A stretch of DNA of 17,241 bases from JL08 sp965363755 (lineage in GTDB: Bacteria; Pseudomonadota; Alphaproteobacteria; Rhodobacterales; Rhodobacteraceae): positions 1 through 17,241 of the forward strand of contig CBDTVL010000057.1 of the NCBI GenBank assembly GCA_965363755.1, given 5' to 3'. Under the pieces are notes generated by a model. It saw only the letters and a list, made by a program, of their open reading frames with translations. It searched no databases and was not told where the DNA came from. This document shows, in pieces, positions 1-7,600 of the stretch (position 1 is its first letter; the number at the start of each line of letters is the position of its first letter). The position numbers were made by a program, and so were the translations under genes.

Positions 1-758
1 TGAACAGCGTCGCGGATCGATTGTGGCCCATCCGGCGTGATGCACCGGTAATTTCCGGTGGCAAGCATTGCCCATTTGGCAAAGGGGACAAATAACGAGT
101 CGAATACGCGGAGTTTAACCGGCACGTCTTTGCCATCGATCCGGTAGGCGTTGACATCCGCCTCTAGCGTTTCAAGGATGCCATCCAGTTTTGGATCATT
201 GAATTTCGACACTTTGAAGTTGGTGGGCAGACCGACGTGCAGGACATTTGGGCCCTCGTCTGGTGGTCGGAACGCCTGTGGGTCCGGAGAACAAAGCGTC
301 ATGCGGTCGGGATCGAACAGGTCCCAGATTTCAGGATTTAAATACGCGTCCCGAAGTCCCGCACAATCGAGCGCGGGAATGCGTTTCATGTAAGGTAACG
401 GTGGCATGTTCATGATGGACATGCATGCGACTTTTGCCTTTGCGGTCCGCGCCAGCAGGTCCGTCAGTGACGGATGTGAGTACTGCGGTTCCTGCATGGC
501 GAGGCACACAAGATCAAATTCTTCGGGCAAGGCATGTTCGGGTGTCACAGCATTTGTATTGCCTGCCAGAGACTGAGAAAAGAAACTGCGATGAGAATCC
601 TCGTCTCGCAACTTGATACGAACTTCCGTTCCATTGGAGTTAATGAGTTTCGCAGTTTCGGCCCGACAGACCAAGGTTACGTCATGGCCAGCCGCAGCAA
701 ATTTGCTTCCAAGCAGCGATCCATACGACGCGCCGAGTATCAGGATTTTGTAGGACAT
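1..758 (-). CDS. panE2: Oxalyl-CoA reductase-like protein (PanE2 / ketopantoate reductase family), 3' end outside window
   Basis: The reverse strand is open from an ATG at 758 to the left edge: 252 codons with no stop, so the C-terminal part is missing. The N-terminus is a Rossmann dinucleotide fold with a glycine-rich turn (G9, G13 and G17 in ILGASYGSLLGSK) and then HDVTLVCR, as in the ApbA/PanE N-terminal domain. Further stretches typical of this subgroup are LAMQEPQYSHPS (86-97), MSIMNMPPLPYMKR (113-126) and KLRVFDSLFVPFAKW (215-229). AAGGAG lies just upstream of the ATG. A PanE-like protein of this kind (PanE2) is known in Methylobacterium extorquens to reduce oxalyl-CoA to glyoxylate with NADPH during oxalate growth. 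Its place beside oxc and frc supports that role here, giving an assimilatory branch. The alternative is an ordinary 2-ketoacid or ketopantoate reductase. Family is fairly sure; the specific reaction is inferred from context. Confidence 0.75.
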   Translation of the reverse strand, partial: MSYKILILGASYGSLLGSKFAAAGHDVTLVCRAETAKLINSNGTEVRIKLRDEDSHRSFFSQSLAGNTNAVTPEHALPEEFDLVCLAMQEPQYSHPSLTDLLARTAKAKVACMSIMNMPPLPYMKRIPALDCAGLRDAYLNPEIWDLFDPDRMTLCSPDPQAFRPPDEGPNVLHVGLPTNFKVSKFNDPKLDGILETLEADVNAYRIDGKDVPVKLRVFDSLFVPFAKWAMLATGNYRCITPDGPQSIRDAV

Positions 759-777
759 TGCGGGTCTCCTTTTTTCT

Positions 778-806
778 GACATCTGTATGTACCACCGAGC
801 TGTCAA
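778..806 (-). promoter_or_regulatory. Candidate promoter for the panE2-like gene
   Basis: On the minus strand a perfect TTGACA (806-801) lies about 40 bp upstream of the panE2-like start, with a strong AAGGAG ribosome site following. No good -10 hexamer is seen at 16-18 bp (GATGTC at 17 bp), so this is tentative. Farther upstream, 833-838 (GTTGGT) and 849-854 (ACCAAC) form a small inverted repeat that could bind a regulator. Confidence 0.3.
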
Positions 807-903
807 AACGTTGCTGCCAAAACAACTTGCATGTTGGTGGTTTGGTCAACCAACTGGGCAGTTCATTGGTTTTCAGCGCACAAATTGCCGAGTGCAGGGT
901 CGT

Positions 904-926
904 CCCCCGGCCAGCGTGGTCGGGGG
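904..926 (-). terminator. Hairpin after sucD, possible terminator
   Basis: A GC-rich inverted repeat with arms CCCCCGGCCA and TGGTCGGGGG around a 3-nt loop starts 11 bp beyond the sucD stop codon. In the leftward RNA the stem has one A·C mismatch. No clear U tract follows, so it may be a weak Rho-independent terminator or a 3'-end stabilising stem. It separates the isochorismatase-sucC-sucD operon from the panE2-like gene, which has its own upstream region of about 150 bp. Confidence 0.55.
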
Positions 927-937
927 ATCTAGAATAG

Positions 938-1837
938 TTATGCGAGCATATTAACCAGAGTCTCGCCGAGCTTTGCAGGCGACGGCGACACGTGAATGCC
1001 GGCAGACCGCATGGCTTCAATCTTGTCATCGGCCCCGCCTTTCCCGCCAGAGATCACGGCACCAGCATGCCCCATCGTGCGACCAGGTGGCGCAGTACGG
1101 CCAGCGATGAACCCAACTGTTGGCTTGAATCGACCTTTTGCGGCCTCGTCTTTCAGGAATTGAGAGGCGTCTTCTTCAGCCGAGCCACCGATCTCGCCAA
1201 TCATGATAATTGACTGAGTCTCAGGGTCGGCAAGGAACAATTCTAACACATCGATGAACTCGGTTCCCTTTACCGGGTCTCCGCCAATCCCGACGGCGGT
1301 TGTCTGGCCAAGCCCTGCCACGGTGGTCTGATAGACGGCCTCGTAGGTCAGTGTGCCAGAGCGCGACAGAACGCCGACGGACCCCTTCTTGAAAATGGCC
1401 CCCGGCATGATGCCGATCTTACATTCGTCAGGCGTCATCAAGCCGGGGCAGTTGGGGCCGATCAAACGGCTCGGGGAGGTCTCAAGTTTTTCTTTCACGC
1501 GCACCATGTCCTGAACTGGTACACCTTCGGTAATGCATGTGATCAGATCGATGCCGGCATCGATGGCTTCTTCAATGGCTGCGGCGGCGCCAGCAGGCGG
1601 GACATAAATAACACTGGCTGTGGCACCGGTTGCCGCTTTGGCTTCGGCAACGCTGGTGTAGATCGGCAGGGATTCACCACTTGCGCTAGTCCAGTCTGTT
1701 CCTCCCTTTTTGGGATGGGTGCCGGCAACCATCTTTGTGCCGTGATAGGCCAGCGCTTGTTCAGTGTGAAATGTCCCGGTTTTGCCGGTCAGGCCCTGCA
1801 CGATGATTTTGGTGTCTTTGTTGATGAGAATTGACAT
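938..1837 (-). CDS. sucD: Succinate-CoA ligase (ADP-forming) subunit alpha
   Basis: This 299-residue protein is the alpha subunit of succinyl-CoA synthetase, which makes succinyl-CoA from succinate, CoA and NTP. Visible landmarks are the CoA-binding Rossmann start (GLTGKTGTFH, 15-24), the GPNCPG loop (127-132), the SRSGTLTYE segment (158-166) and the phosphohistidine motif GHAGAVISGGKG (active His257). Length is close to the usual ~290. The ATG at 1837 is chosen over a frame extension to 1900, because the upstream part overlaps the end of sucC and AAAGGG precedes this ATG. Only 4 bp separate it from sucC, so translation is probably coupled. SucCD normally sits with TCA-cycle genes; here it is in an oxalate locus. 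It may regenerate succinyl-CoA as a CoA donor for oxalate activation. Malate-CoA ligase (MtkB) is a less likely alternative. Confidence 0.93.
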   Translation of the reverse strand: MSILINKDTKIIVQGLTGKTGTFHTEQALAYHGTKMVAGTHPKKGGTDWTSASGESLPIYTSVAEAKAATGATASVIYVPPAGAAAAIEEAIDAGIDLITCITEGVPVQDMVRVKEKLETSPSRLIGPNCPGLMTPDECKIGIMPGAIFKKGSVGVLSRSGTLTYEAVYQTTVAGLGQTTAVGIGGDPVKGTEFIDVLELFLADPETQSIIMIGEIGGSAEEDASQFLKDEAAKGRFKPTVGFIAGRTAPPGRTMGHAGAVISGGKGGADDKIEAMRSAGIHVSPSPAKLGETLVNMLA

Positions 1838-1841
1838 GTGC

Positions 1842-3035
1842 TTACCCTTTGACGGCTTTGACGATTTTCTGGGCTGCGTCGTCCAGATCGTCTGCGGCAA
1901 TTACGTTCAGGCCGCTTTCATTGATGATGGCTTTGCCTTCTTCGACTTTGGTACCCTCTAGGCGGACAACCAAAGGTACTTGCAGCCCAACGTCTTTGAC
2001 GGCCTGCACAACGCCCTGCGCAATCACGTCGCACCGCATAATGCCACCAAAGATGTTAACCAATATTCCTTTGACGTTCGGATCAGAGGTGATGATTTTG
2101 AACGCTGCAGTCACTTTTTCAGTTGTCGCACCGCCGCCAACGTCGAGAAAGTTCGCAGGTTCGGCACCGTAAAGCTTGATAATGTCCATAGTGGCCATTG
2201 CCAGTCCGGCACCGTTGACCATGCAGCCGATTTCGCCATCCAGCGCGATATAAGCGAGGTCGTATTTTGAGGCCTCAAGTTCCTTGGCGTCTTCTTCAGT
2301 CTCATCGCGGTAAACCATAAGCTCAGGATGACGGAAGAGTGCATTGCCATCAAAAGAGACTTTTGCATCAAGCACCTGAACGTCGTTGGACTTGGTAACA
2401 ATCAGCGGGTTGATCTCAAGCAAGCTCATATCCTTGCTGGTGAACGCTTCGTAAAGCATCGCGAACAATTTTTTACCCTGATCACGGGCGCCGCCCGTCA
2501 ACTCAAAGGCGTCCGCCAGCTTTTCGGCATCCGCATCTGTCACACCGGTGGAATGGGTGATTCCGATGGTATGGATCTTGTCTGGGGTTTCTTCAGCGAC
2601 AGTTTCGATATCCATGCCGCCTTCTGTTGACGCCACAAACGAGACTTTGCCTGTTTCACGGTCAACAAGGATCGAGAGGTAGAGCTCGCGGTCGATGTCG
2701 GCGCCGTCTTCGATAAATAGCCGGTTCACTTGTTTGCCCGCTGGACCGGTCTGCTTGGTGACAAGTGTTTTTCCCAGCATTTCGCGCGCATTGGCCAATG
2801 CTTCCTCGGCAGAGAACGACACGCGAACGCCACCCTTCGCGTCTTCGTCAAGCTCTTTGAACTTGCCTTTTCCGCGTCCACCAGCGTGAATCTGGCTTTT
2901 TACGACCCAGACTGGACCCGGCAATGCGCCAACGGCGGCCTCGATTTCATCGAGACTGGTAATTGCGACGCCTTTGGCGACGGGGGCACCAAAGGTCTTA
3001 AGAACCTCTTTGGCCTGATGTTCGTGGATATTCAT
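1842..3035 (-). CDS. sucC: Succinate-CoA ligase (ADP-forming) subunit beta
   Basis: This 397-residue beta subunit of succinyl-CoA synthetase has the usual family length. It carries the ATP-grasp start (VVKSQIHAGGRGKGKFKEL, 44-62), the metal-binding region with Asn209 in LEINPLIVT and Asp223 in VLDAK, the GEIGCMVNGAGLAMATMD segment (267-284), the FLDVGGGA loop (296-303) and the CoA/phosphate-side loop NIFGGIMRCD (327-336). The ATG at 3035 is preferred to an adjacent in-frame TTG at 3038, because AGGGAGA (3047-3041) is well spaced from it and the family begins MNIHEHQAKE. It lies 22 bp downstream of the isochorismatase-like gene and 4 bp upstream of sucD. The sequence reads as ordinary alphaproteobacterial SucC rather than a malate-CoA ligase. 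Whether the genome has another copy cannot be seen. Confidence 0.95.
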   Translation of the reverse strand: MNIHEHQAKEVLKTFGAPVAKGVAITSLDEIEAAVGALPGPVWVVKSQIHAGGRGKGKFKELDEDAKGGVRVSFSAEEALANAREMLGKTLVTKQTGPAGKQVNRLFIEDGADIDRELYLSILVDRETGKVSFVASTEGGMDIETVAEETPDKIHTIGITHSTGVTDADAEKLADAFELTGGARDQGKKLFAMLYEAFTSKDMSLLEINPLIVTKSNDVQVLDAKVSFDGNALFRHPELMVYRDETEEDAKELEASKYDLAYIALDGEIGCMVNGAGLAMATMDIIKLYGAEPANFLDVGGGATTEKVTAAFKIITSDPNVKGILVNIFGGIMRCDVIAQGVVQAVKDVGLQVPLVVRLEGTKVEEGKAIINESGLNVIAADDLDDAAQKIVKAVKG

Positions 3036-3057
3036 CAATCTCTCCCTGTAGTGGTTG

Positions 3058-3600
3058 TCACTTGATTAGCGGCAGCATTTCTTTGAATGCAACTGTGCCA
3101 GCTTGCCCTAACCATTCAAATATGACCATCTCGGTGGTTACGATGCTGACACCTGCGGCATTCAAGCGCGCAAGGCAGGCATTTTCGCTTTCCAGTGTTC
3201 GCGATGCGGTTGCATCTGACACAACAAAGACTTCATACCCTTCTTCGACAAGGCTTGCTGCGGTTTGAACGACGCAAATATGCGCCTCCATGCCCGTTAG
3301 AATCGCTTGCCTGCGATCCAGCGAATTGAACGCCTTGGCAAAGTCCGGGTCTTCCATGCAAGAGAAGTGCATCTTTGGTAGAACCTCAGCTGCGCCCGCA
3401 GCTTTTTTAATCTCGGGAATCGTGGATCCGAGTCCCTTTGGGTATTGTTCAGTCAGCAGGGCGGGGACATCCGTTTTCCCAGCGGCCTGTAAAAGCAGAC
3501 GCGTGTTTTTAATCGTGCGCGCAGGGGCCATCATAGCCGGAACCAGACGTTCCTGCATGTCGATGACAACCAGTGCCGAATCGTGCGCTCTGATCAGCAA
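3058..3600 (-). CDS. Isochorismatase-family (cysteine) amidohydrolase
   Basis: This 180-residue protein has the isochorismatase/cysteine hydrolase fold. The likely catalytic triad is Asp14 (VVIDMQERL), Lys76 (LPKMHFSC) and Cys109 (GMEAHICVVQTA). The TEQYPKGLGST motif (50-60) is typical of the ISOC1/YcaC-like branch. The start is a TTG: an in-frame TAA lies about 25 bp upstream, no ATG intervenes, and GGGAGAG precedes the TTG at usable spacing. It is first in the leftward operon, just upstream of sucC, and lies beyond the candidate GntR operator. The substrate is unknown. Relatives act on small amides or ureides, so release of oxalate from an amide such as oxamate is a plausible but unproven job here. 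Confidence 0.85.
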   Translation of the reverse strand: MLIRAHDSALVVIDMQERLVPAMMAPARTIKNTRLLLQAAGKTDVPALLTEQYPKGLGSTIPEIKKAAGAAEVLPKMHFSCMEDPDFAKAFNSLDRRQAILTGMEAHICVVQTAASLVEEGYEVFVVSDATASRTLESENACLARLNAAGVSIVTTEMVIFEWLGQAGTVAFKEMLPLIK

Positions 3601-3634
3601 CTCTGCGCTCTCCCGATGTGATAATTATTTAGGT

Positions 3635-3663
3635 ATGTGGTATACCACAGACGCAAAAGTCAA
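3635..3663 (-). promoter_or_regulatory. Candidate leftward promoter (isochorismatase-sucCD)
   Basis: On the minus strand TTGACT (3663-3658) is followed at 17 bp by CCACAT, a poor -10. The 14-bp palindrome at 3636-3649 fills the spacer and overlaps the -10, which would suit repression by a bound regulator. The -35 is good and the -10 weak. Confidence 0.4.
3636..3649. promoter_or_regulatory. Palindromic operator candidate O1 for the GntR regulator
   Basis: TGTGGTATACCACA is a perfect 14-bp palindrome between the divergent isochorismatase and gntR genes. The core TGGTATACCA matches the style of sites bound by FCD-type GntR regulators, which usually bind short palindromes near their own gene. 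It lies in the leftward promoter region. Assignment to this regulator is inferred from position and form. Confidence 0.7.
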
Positions 3664-3696
3664 CGACTTTATGAGGAAAACCGGCAAAAATACTGT

Positions 3697-3724
3697 TTGA
3701 CTGGCAGTGTGTTGGGTGTAATGT
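3697..3724 (+). promoter_or_regulatory. Candidate rightward promoter (gntR-oxc operon)
   Basis: TTGACT (3697-3702) is followed at 16 bp by TAATGT (3719-3724). The putative -10 overlaps the second operator-like site. It lies about 70 bp upstream of the gntR start, with no other gene between. The -10 is imperfect. Confidence 0.4.
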
Positions 3725-3732
3725 ATACCACA
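3721..3732. promoter_or_regulatory. Operator candidate O2, second copy of the palindrome core
   Basis: GTATACCACA at 3723-3732 repeats exactly the 10-bp core and right arm of the perfect palindrome at 3636-3649, while the left arm is degenerate (ATGTATACCA against TGGTATACCA). The two centres are 83 bp apart, close to eight helical turns, so two bound dimers would face the same side of the DNA and could loop. It overlaps the putative rightward -10. Confidence 0.55.
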
Positions 3733-3793
3733 TACCGATCTCTACATGTGCATCGGATGCGTGGGCGCCGGGGAGCGTCGGGGAGAATTCTAG

Positions 3794-4510
3794 ATGTCGA
3801 TTGGCGACAAGCTTACGCCGATAGCTGAGAGCTTTACGTTGAAGGATCACACCTTCACCGTGCTGCGAGCAGCAATTCTCGACATGGATATTTATGGTCC
3901 GGATGTGGACCTGCGCTTGGATGAGCGAAAGCTGGCTGAAAAGCTTGGTATTTCGCGCACTCCAATCCGCGAGGCGCTGGCGCGTCTGGCGCAAGAAGAT
4001 CTGGTTCAGATCGTCCCGCGCAAAGGCGTTTTTGTTCGTCGAAAAACCCGACATGAAATTCTGGAAATGGTCGTGACGTGGGCGGCGCTTGAAAGCATGG
4101 CGGCCCGTCTTGCCACGGAAAACGCGACTGACGCTGATCTGGCAGCGCTGCGAAAATTTGCGATGAAGCACAGTAGTGATGCCGTGAGGGCGGACATTGA
4201 AGAGTATTCAGACGCAAACATTAAGTTTCACCAGATGATTCTCGAACTCTCTGGCTGTGCGCTGCTAGGTGCAACTGCTGAGGGATTGTTCATCCATATG
4301 CAAGCCATCCGTCGGCGCGCAATGGGTGAAAGTGATCGTGCCCGCAAGTCGGTGGTCGATCACATGGAGATCATCGAGGCATTGCTGGCGCGCGATGCTG
4401 ATCTAGCCGCGCGTCGCGTGCGAGAACACACAATGCGTTTGCACGATCATATTAGCAAGACCTGGACCAGATTAGAGACAATTGGCTCGTCAAGAAATGC
4501 AACTGGCTAA
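3794..4510 (+). CDS. GntR-family transcriptional regulator, FCD subfamily
   Basis: This 238-residue regulator has an N-terminal winged helix-turn-helix (about 18-85: LRAAILDMDI, LDERKLAEKLGISRTPIREALARLAQEDLV, then the RKGVFV wing) and an all-helical FCD ligand domain (about 88-222). FCD domains usually bind a metal and a carboxylate ligand. The expected ligands can be picked out as Asn142 (often Asp), His146, His190 and His212. The ATG follows GGAGA at 7 bp. The gene sits at the head of the oxc operon, 27 bp before oxc, and next to the divergent isochorismatase-sucCD operon. It therefore probably controls both directions through the palindromic sites upstream, with oxalate or a derivative such as glyoxylate as a reasonable guess for the effector. 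Confidence 0.92.
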   Translation: MSIGDKLTPIAESFTLKDHTFTVLRAAILDMDIYGPDVDLRLDERKLAEKLGISRTPIREALARLAQEDLVQIVPRKGVFVRRKTRHEILEMVVTWAALESMAARLATENATDADLAALRKFAMKHSSDAVRADIEEYSDANIKFHQMILELSGCALLGATAEGLFIHMQAIRRRAMGESDRARKSVVDHMEIIEALLARDADLAARRVREHTMRLHDHISKTWTRLETIGSSRNATG

Positions 4511-4537
4511 GACTTAACAAATATCACGAGGACGCAA

Positions 4538-6286
4538 ATGACCCTATCCGACACAGCGCAGACCATGGATGCAACGACCGATGAAGCCGCATCAGGTGAT
4601 CTGACGGATGGCTTTCACCTGATTATCGACGCTCTGAAGTTGAATGATCTGAACACGATTTATGGCGTTCCGGGCATTCCGATCACCGATTTTGGCCGTA
4701 TGGCGCAGGCCGAGGGGATGCGGGTTCTGTCGTTCCGCCATGAGCAGAATGCGGGTAATGCAGCGGCGATTGCCGGGTACCTCACAAAGAAGCCGGGCAT
4801 TTGCCTGACAGTTTCTGCCCCGGGCTTTTTGAACGGCCTGACTGCGCTGGCGCATGCAACGACGAACTGTTGGCCGATGATTTTGATTTCGGGCTCGTCC
4901 GAGCGCGAGATCGTCGATCTGCAGCAGGGCGACTATGAAGAAATGGACCAGCTCGCGGTTGCAAAAACCATGTGCAAGGCGGCGTTCCGTATTCTTCATG
5001 CTGAGGACATCGGAATTGGCATCGCTCGGGCCATTCGTGCAGCGGTGTCGGGACGTCCGGGTGGTGTTTATCTTGATCTGCCGGCCAAACTGTTCGGTCA
5101 GGTCATGGATGCAGAAGCCGGTGCAAAGTCGCTGGTCAAAGTGATCGATCCCGCCCCGGCACAAATACCGGCCCCCGATGCAGTGGCGCGTGCGCTGGAT
5201 GTGATCAAGGGCGCCAAAAAACCGCTGATTATCTTGGGCAAGGGTGCGGCCTATGCGCAGGCGGACGACGACATCCGATCATTTGTTGAAACAAGCGGCA
5301 TACCTTATCTGCCGATGAGCATGGCAAAGGGCCTGTTGCCTGATACACACCCGCTGTCAGCAGGAGCGGCGCGATCACTCGCGCTGAAAGAGTCGGACGT
5401 CGTTGTGATGATCGGCGCGCGGCTGAATTGGTTGCTGAGCCACGGCAAAGGCAAACAATGGGGCACTGAGCCGAAGAAGTTTGTGCAGATTGATATTGAG
5501 CCAAGGGAAATGGACAGCAACGTCGAAATTGCGGCGCCTTTAGTCGGCGATATTGGGTCCGTTGTTTCTGCTCTCTTGGCGGGTATGGGCAACAACTGGA
5601 AAAAGCCCTCGGAGGACTGGACCGGCGTGATTCGAGCAAAGGTTGAAGGAAACGTCGCCAAAATGGCGCCGCGTCTGATGAACAACAATTCGCCAATGGA
5701 TTACCACGGCGCACTTGGTCGGTTGAAAACCATCATCAAAGAACGCCCAGACGCGATTTTGGTGAACGAAGGTGCCAACACGCTCGACTTCGCACGCTCG
5801 GTGATCGACATGTCAAAACCGCGCAAACGGCTTGATGTCGGAACATGGGGCGTCATGGGTATTGGTATGGGGACTGCAATAGCTGCTGCAGTTGAGACCG
5901 GTCATCCAGTTTTAGCGGTCGAGGGTGATAGCGCCTTTGGCTTCTCTGGAATGGAAGTAGAGACAATCTGTCGCTACAATCTGCCGGTTTGTGTGGTCGT
6001 GTTTAACAACAACGGTATCTACCGCGGAACCGACGTAAACCCGACCGGAGACGCAGACCCGGCACCGACGGTTTTTGTGCCGGGCGCGCGCTACGACATG
6101 ATGATGCAGGCCTTTGGTGGTGTGGGCGTGAATGCGACCACCCCCGACGATCTGGCACGCGCTGTGAACGAAGCCATGGACAGCGGCAAGCCAACGCTCA
6201 TCAACGCGGTGATCGATCCACTGGCAGGCACCGAAAGTGGCCGTATCGGCAATCTCAACCCTCAAAGCGTGGTCACCAAAAAGTAA
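4538..6286 (+). CDS. oxc: Oxalyl-CoA decarboxylase
   Basis: This 582-residue thiamine diphosphate (ThDP) enzyme converts oxalyl-CoA to formyl-CoA and CO2 in the cytoplasm. The sequence follows Oxalobacter Oxc closely through SFRHEQNAGNAAAIAGY (catalytic Glu69), SAPGFLNGLTALAHATTNC (93-111), SSEREIVDLQQGDYEEMDQ (120-138, Tyr133 and Glu134) and the ThDP/Mg motif GDSAFGFSGME...NNNGIYRG (463-497). The C-terminal ESGRI (566-570) holds the Ser and Arg that contact CoA in the known enzyme. These landmarks separate it from generic acetolactate synthase or 2-hydroxyacyl-CoA lyase relatives. The protein is slightly longer than the usual ~565 because of an N-terminal extension of about 13 residues. GAGGA lies 5 bp before the ATG. 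It is 27 bp after gntR and 42 bp before frc, its usual partner. Confidence 0.96.
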   Translation: MTLSDTAQTMDATTDEAASGDLTDGFHLIIDALKLNDLNTIYGVPGIPITDFGRMAQAEGMRVLSFRHEQNAGNAAAIAGYLTKKPGICLTVSAPGFLNGLTALAHATTNCWPMILISGSSEREIVDLQQGDYEEMDQLAVAKTMCKAAFRILHAEDIGIGIARAIRAAVSGRPGGVYLDLPAKLFGQVMDAEAGAKSLVKVIDPAPAQIPAPDAVARALDVIKGAKKPLIILGKGAAYAQADDDIRSFVETSGIPYLPMSMAKGLLPDTHPLSAGAARSLALKESDVVVMIGARLNWLLSHGKGKQWGTEPKKFVQIDIEPREMDSNVEIAAPLVGDIGSVVSALLAGMGNNWKKPSEDWTGVIRAKVEGNVAKMAPRLMNNNSPMDYHGALGRLKTIIKERPDAILVNEGANTLDFARSVIDMSKPRKRLDVGTWGVMGIGMGTAIAAAVETGHPVLAVEGDSAFGFSGMEVETICRYNLPVCVVVFNNNGIYRGTDVNPTGDADPAPTVFVPGARYDMMMQAFGGVGVNATTPDDLARAVNEAMDSGKPTLINAVIDPLAGTESGRIGNLNPQSVVTKK

Positions 6287-6328
6287 CTGGGCCCGCAAAC
6301 ACAGACTTAATTCTGAAGGTATTCTGCG

Positions 6329-7600
6329 ATGAAAGCTCTTGAAGGCGTTAAAATCCTCGATTTCACTCATGTTCAGTCGGGGCCAACCTGCACCCAGCTT
6401 TTGGGGTGGTTTGGGGCGGATGTGATCAAGGTCGAACGGCCGGGCGTAGGCGATGCGACACGCAAACAGCTCGTCGATGTGCCGGGTGCGGACAGCCTCT
6501 ATTTCACAATGCTCAATCACAACAAACGCTCAATCGAGCTGAATTCAAAGAATGAGACCGGCAAAGAGGTGCTGACCCGACTGATCGAGGAATGTGACGT
6601 GATGGTCGAGAACTTTGCGCCCGGCGCGCTGGACCGGATGGGCTTTTCCTGGGAACGGGTGCAAGAGATCAACCCCCGTATGATCCTCGCCTCGATCAAA
6701 GGCTTTGGACCGGGAAAATATGAGGATTGCAAGGTTTACGAGAACGTCGCGCAATGTGCGGGCGGCTCCGCCTCGACCACTGGCTTTCGTGACGGACCGC
6801 CTTTGGTGACGGGCGCACAGATCGGCGACAGTGGAACCGGGCTGCATCTTTGTCTTGGGATAGTGGCGGCACTTTTCCAGCGGGAAAAAAGTGGGCGCGG
6901 CCAGAAAGTTACGACGGCGATGCAGGACGGCGTCCTTAACCTTTGCCGTGTCAAATTGCGCGATCAGCAGCGTCTCGAGAAAGGTCCGCTGAACGAGTAT
7001 TCCCAGTTTGGTGAGGGCGTGCCTTTTGGTGAGGCGACGCCGCGCGCAGGCAACGATTCAGGGGGTGGCCAACCGGGCCGTATCCTCAAATGCAAAGGCT
7101 GGGAAACTGATCCCAACGCCTACACCTATTTCATCACGCAGGCCGCCGTTTGGGGTAAGGTTTGCGATGTGATCGGCAAGCCAGAGTGGAAAGACGCACC
7201 GGGTTATGCGACACCGCCAGAGCGGTTGGGCAAGCTCAATGAAATCTTCGGTGCTGTCGAAGAATGGACTATGACCAAGACGAAATTCGAAGTCATGGAC
7301 ATCTGTAACCCGCACGATATTCCAGTTGGCCCAATTCTGTCGACCAAAGAGATCATGGATGATGAAGGCCTGCGTGCCACGGGTACAATTGTTGATATCG
7401 ATCACCCTGAGCGCGGGCGTTACACCAGTGTCGGATGCCCAATCAAGCTAAGCGACAGCCCGGTTGAGGTGACCCGGTCACCGCTGCTGGGTGAGCATAC
7501 AACTGAAATTCTGTCTGACGTACTTGGTTATTCTGGCGAGGATCTTGCCCGCGTGGTGGACTCTGGCGCGGTCGGTACCGTCAAGGTAGCGGCCCAATGA
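6329..7600 (+). CDS. frc: Formyl-CoA:oxalate CoA-transferase (class III)
   Basis: This 423-residue class III CoA-transferase moves CoA from formyl-CoA to oxalate, making the oxalyl-CoA that Oxc uses. It matches Frc/YfdW in DFTHVQSGPTCTQ (11-23), YFTMLNHNKRSIEL (58-71), MVENFAPGALDRMGF (92-106), KVYENVAQCAGG (135-146), the catalytic aspartate Asp167 in GAQIGDSGTG, RVKLRDQQRLE (207-217), the mobile glycine loop GGGQPG (245-250) and LKCKGWETD. The position equal to Trp48 of Oxalobacter Frc is Gln47 here (TRKQL), as in E. coli YfdW. The ATG follows GAAGG at about 9 bp. The stop overlaps the next start (ATGA), so the two are translationally coupled. Formyl-CoA is the most likely donor, but succinyl-CoA is possible given the nearby SucCD. 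Confidence 0.94.
   Translation: MKALEGVKILDFTHVQSGPTCTQLLGWFGADVIKVERPGVGDATRKQLVDVPGADSLYFTMLNHNKRSIELNSKNETGKEVLTRLIEECDVMVENFAPGALDRMGFSWERVQEINPRMILASIKGFGPGKYEDCKVYENVAQCAGGSASTTGFRDGPPLVTGAQIGDSGTGLHLCLGIVAALFQREKSGRGQKVTTAMQDGVLNLCRVKLRDQQRLEKGPLNEYSQFGEGVPFGEATPRAGNDSGGGQPGRILKCKGWETDPNAYTYFITQAAVWGKVCDVIGKPEWKDAPGYATPPERLGKLNEIFGAVEEWTMTKTKFEVMDICNPHDIPVGPILSTKEIMDDEGLRATGTIVDIDHPERGRYTSVGCPIKLSDSPVEVTRSPLLGEHTTEILSDVLGYSGEDLARVVDSGAVGTVKVAAQ

Noticed and set aside
151..779. Small plus-strand frames at the left edge
   Set aside because: They oppose the continuous 252-codon panE2-like frame, which has motifs, a start and a strong ribosome site.
1838..1900. Longer sucD reading frame starting 63 bp upstream
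   Set aside because: The extra 21 residues overlap the end of sucC and are not SucD-like; the family start MSILINKDTK and a ribosome site support the ATG at 1837.
938..3035. Malate-CoA ligase (mtkAB) instead of sucCD
   Set aside because: The sequences read as standard alphaproteobacterial SucC/SucD, and no malyl-CoA lyase, hydroxypyruvate reductase or other serine-cycle gene is in the window.
3629..4171. 180-residue minus-strand frame covering the regulatory region and gntR
   Set aside because: It opposes a clear GntR protein and contains the palindromic operators; composition is not protein-like.
4592..5164. 190-residue open frame on the minus strand inside oxc
   Set aside because: It is antisense to a strongly conserved gene, has no recognisable domain, and reflects high-GC codon bias.
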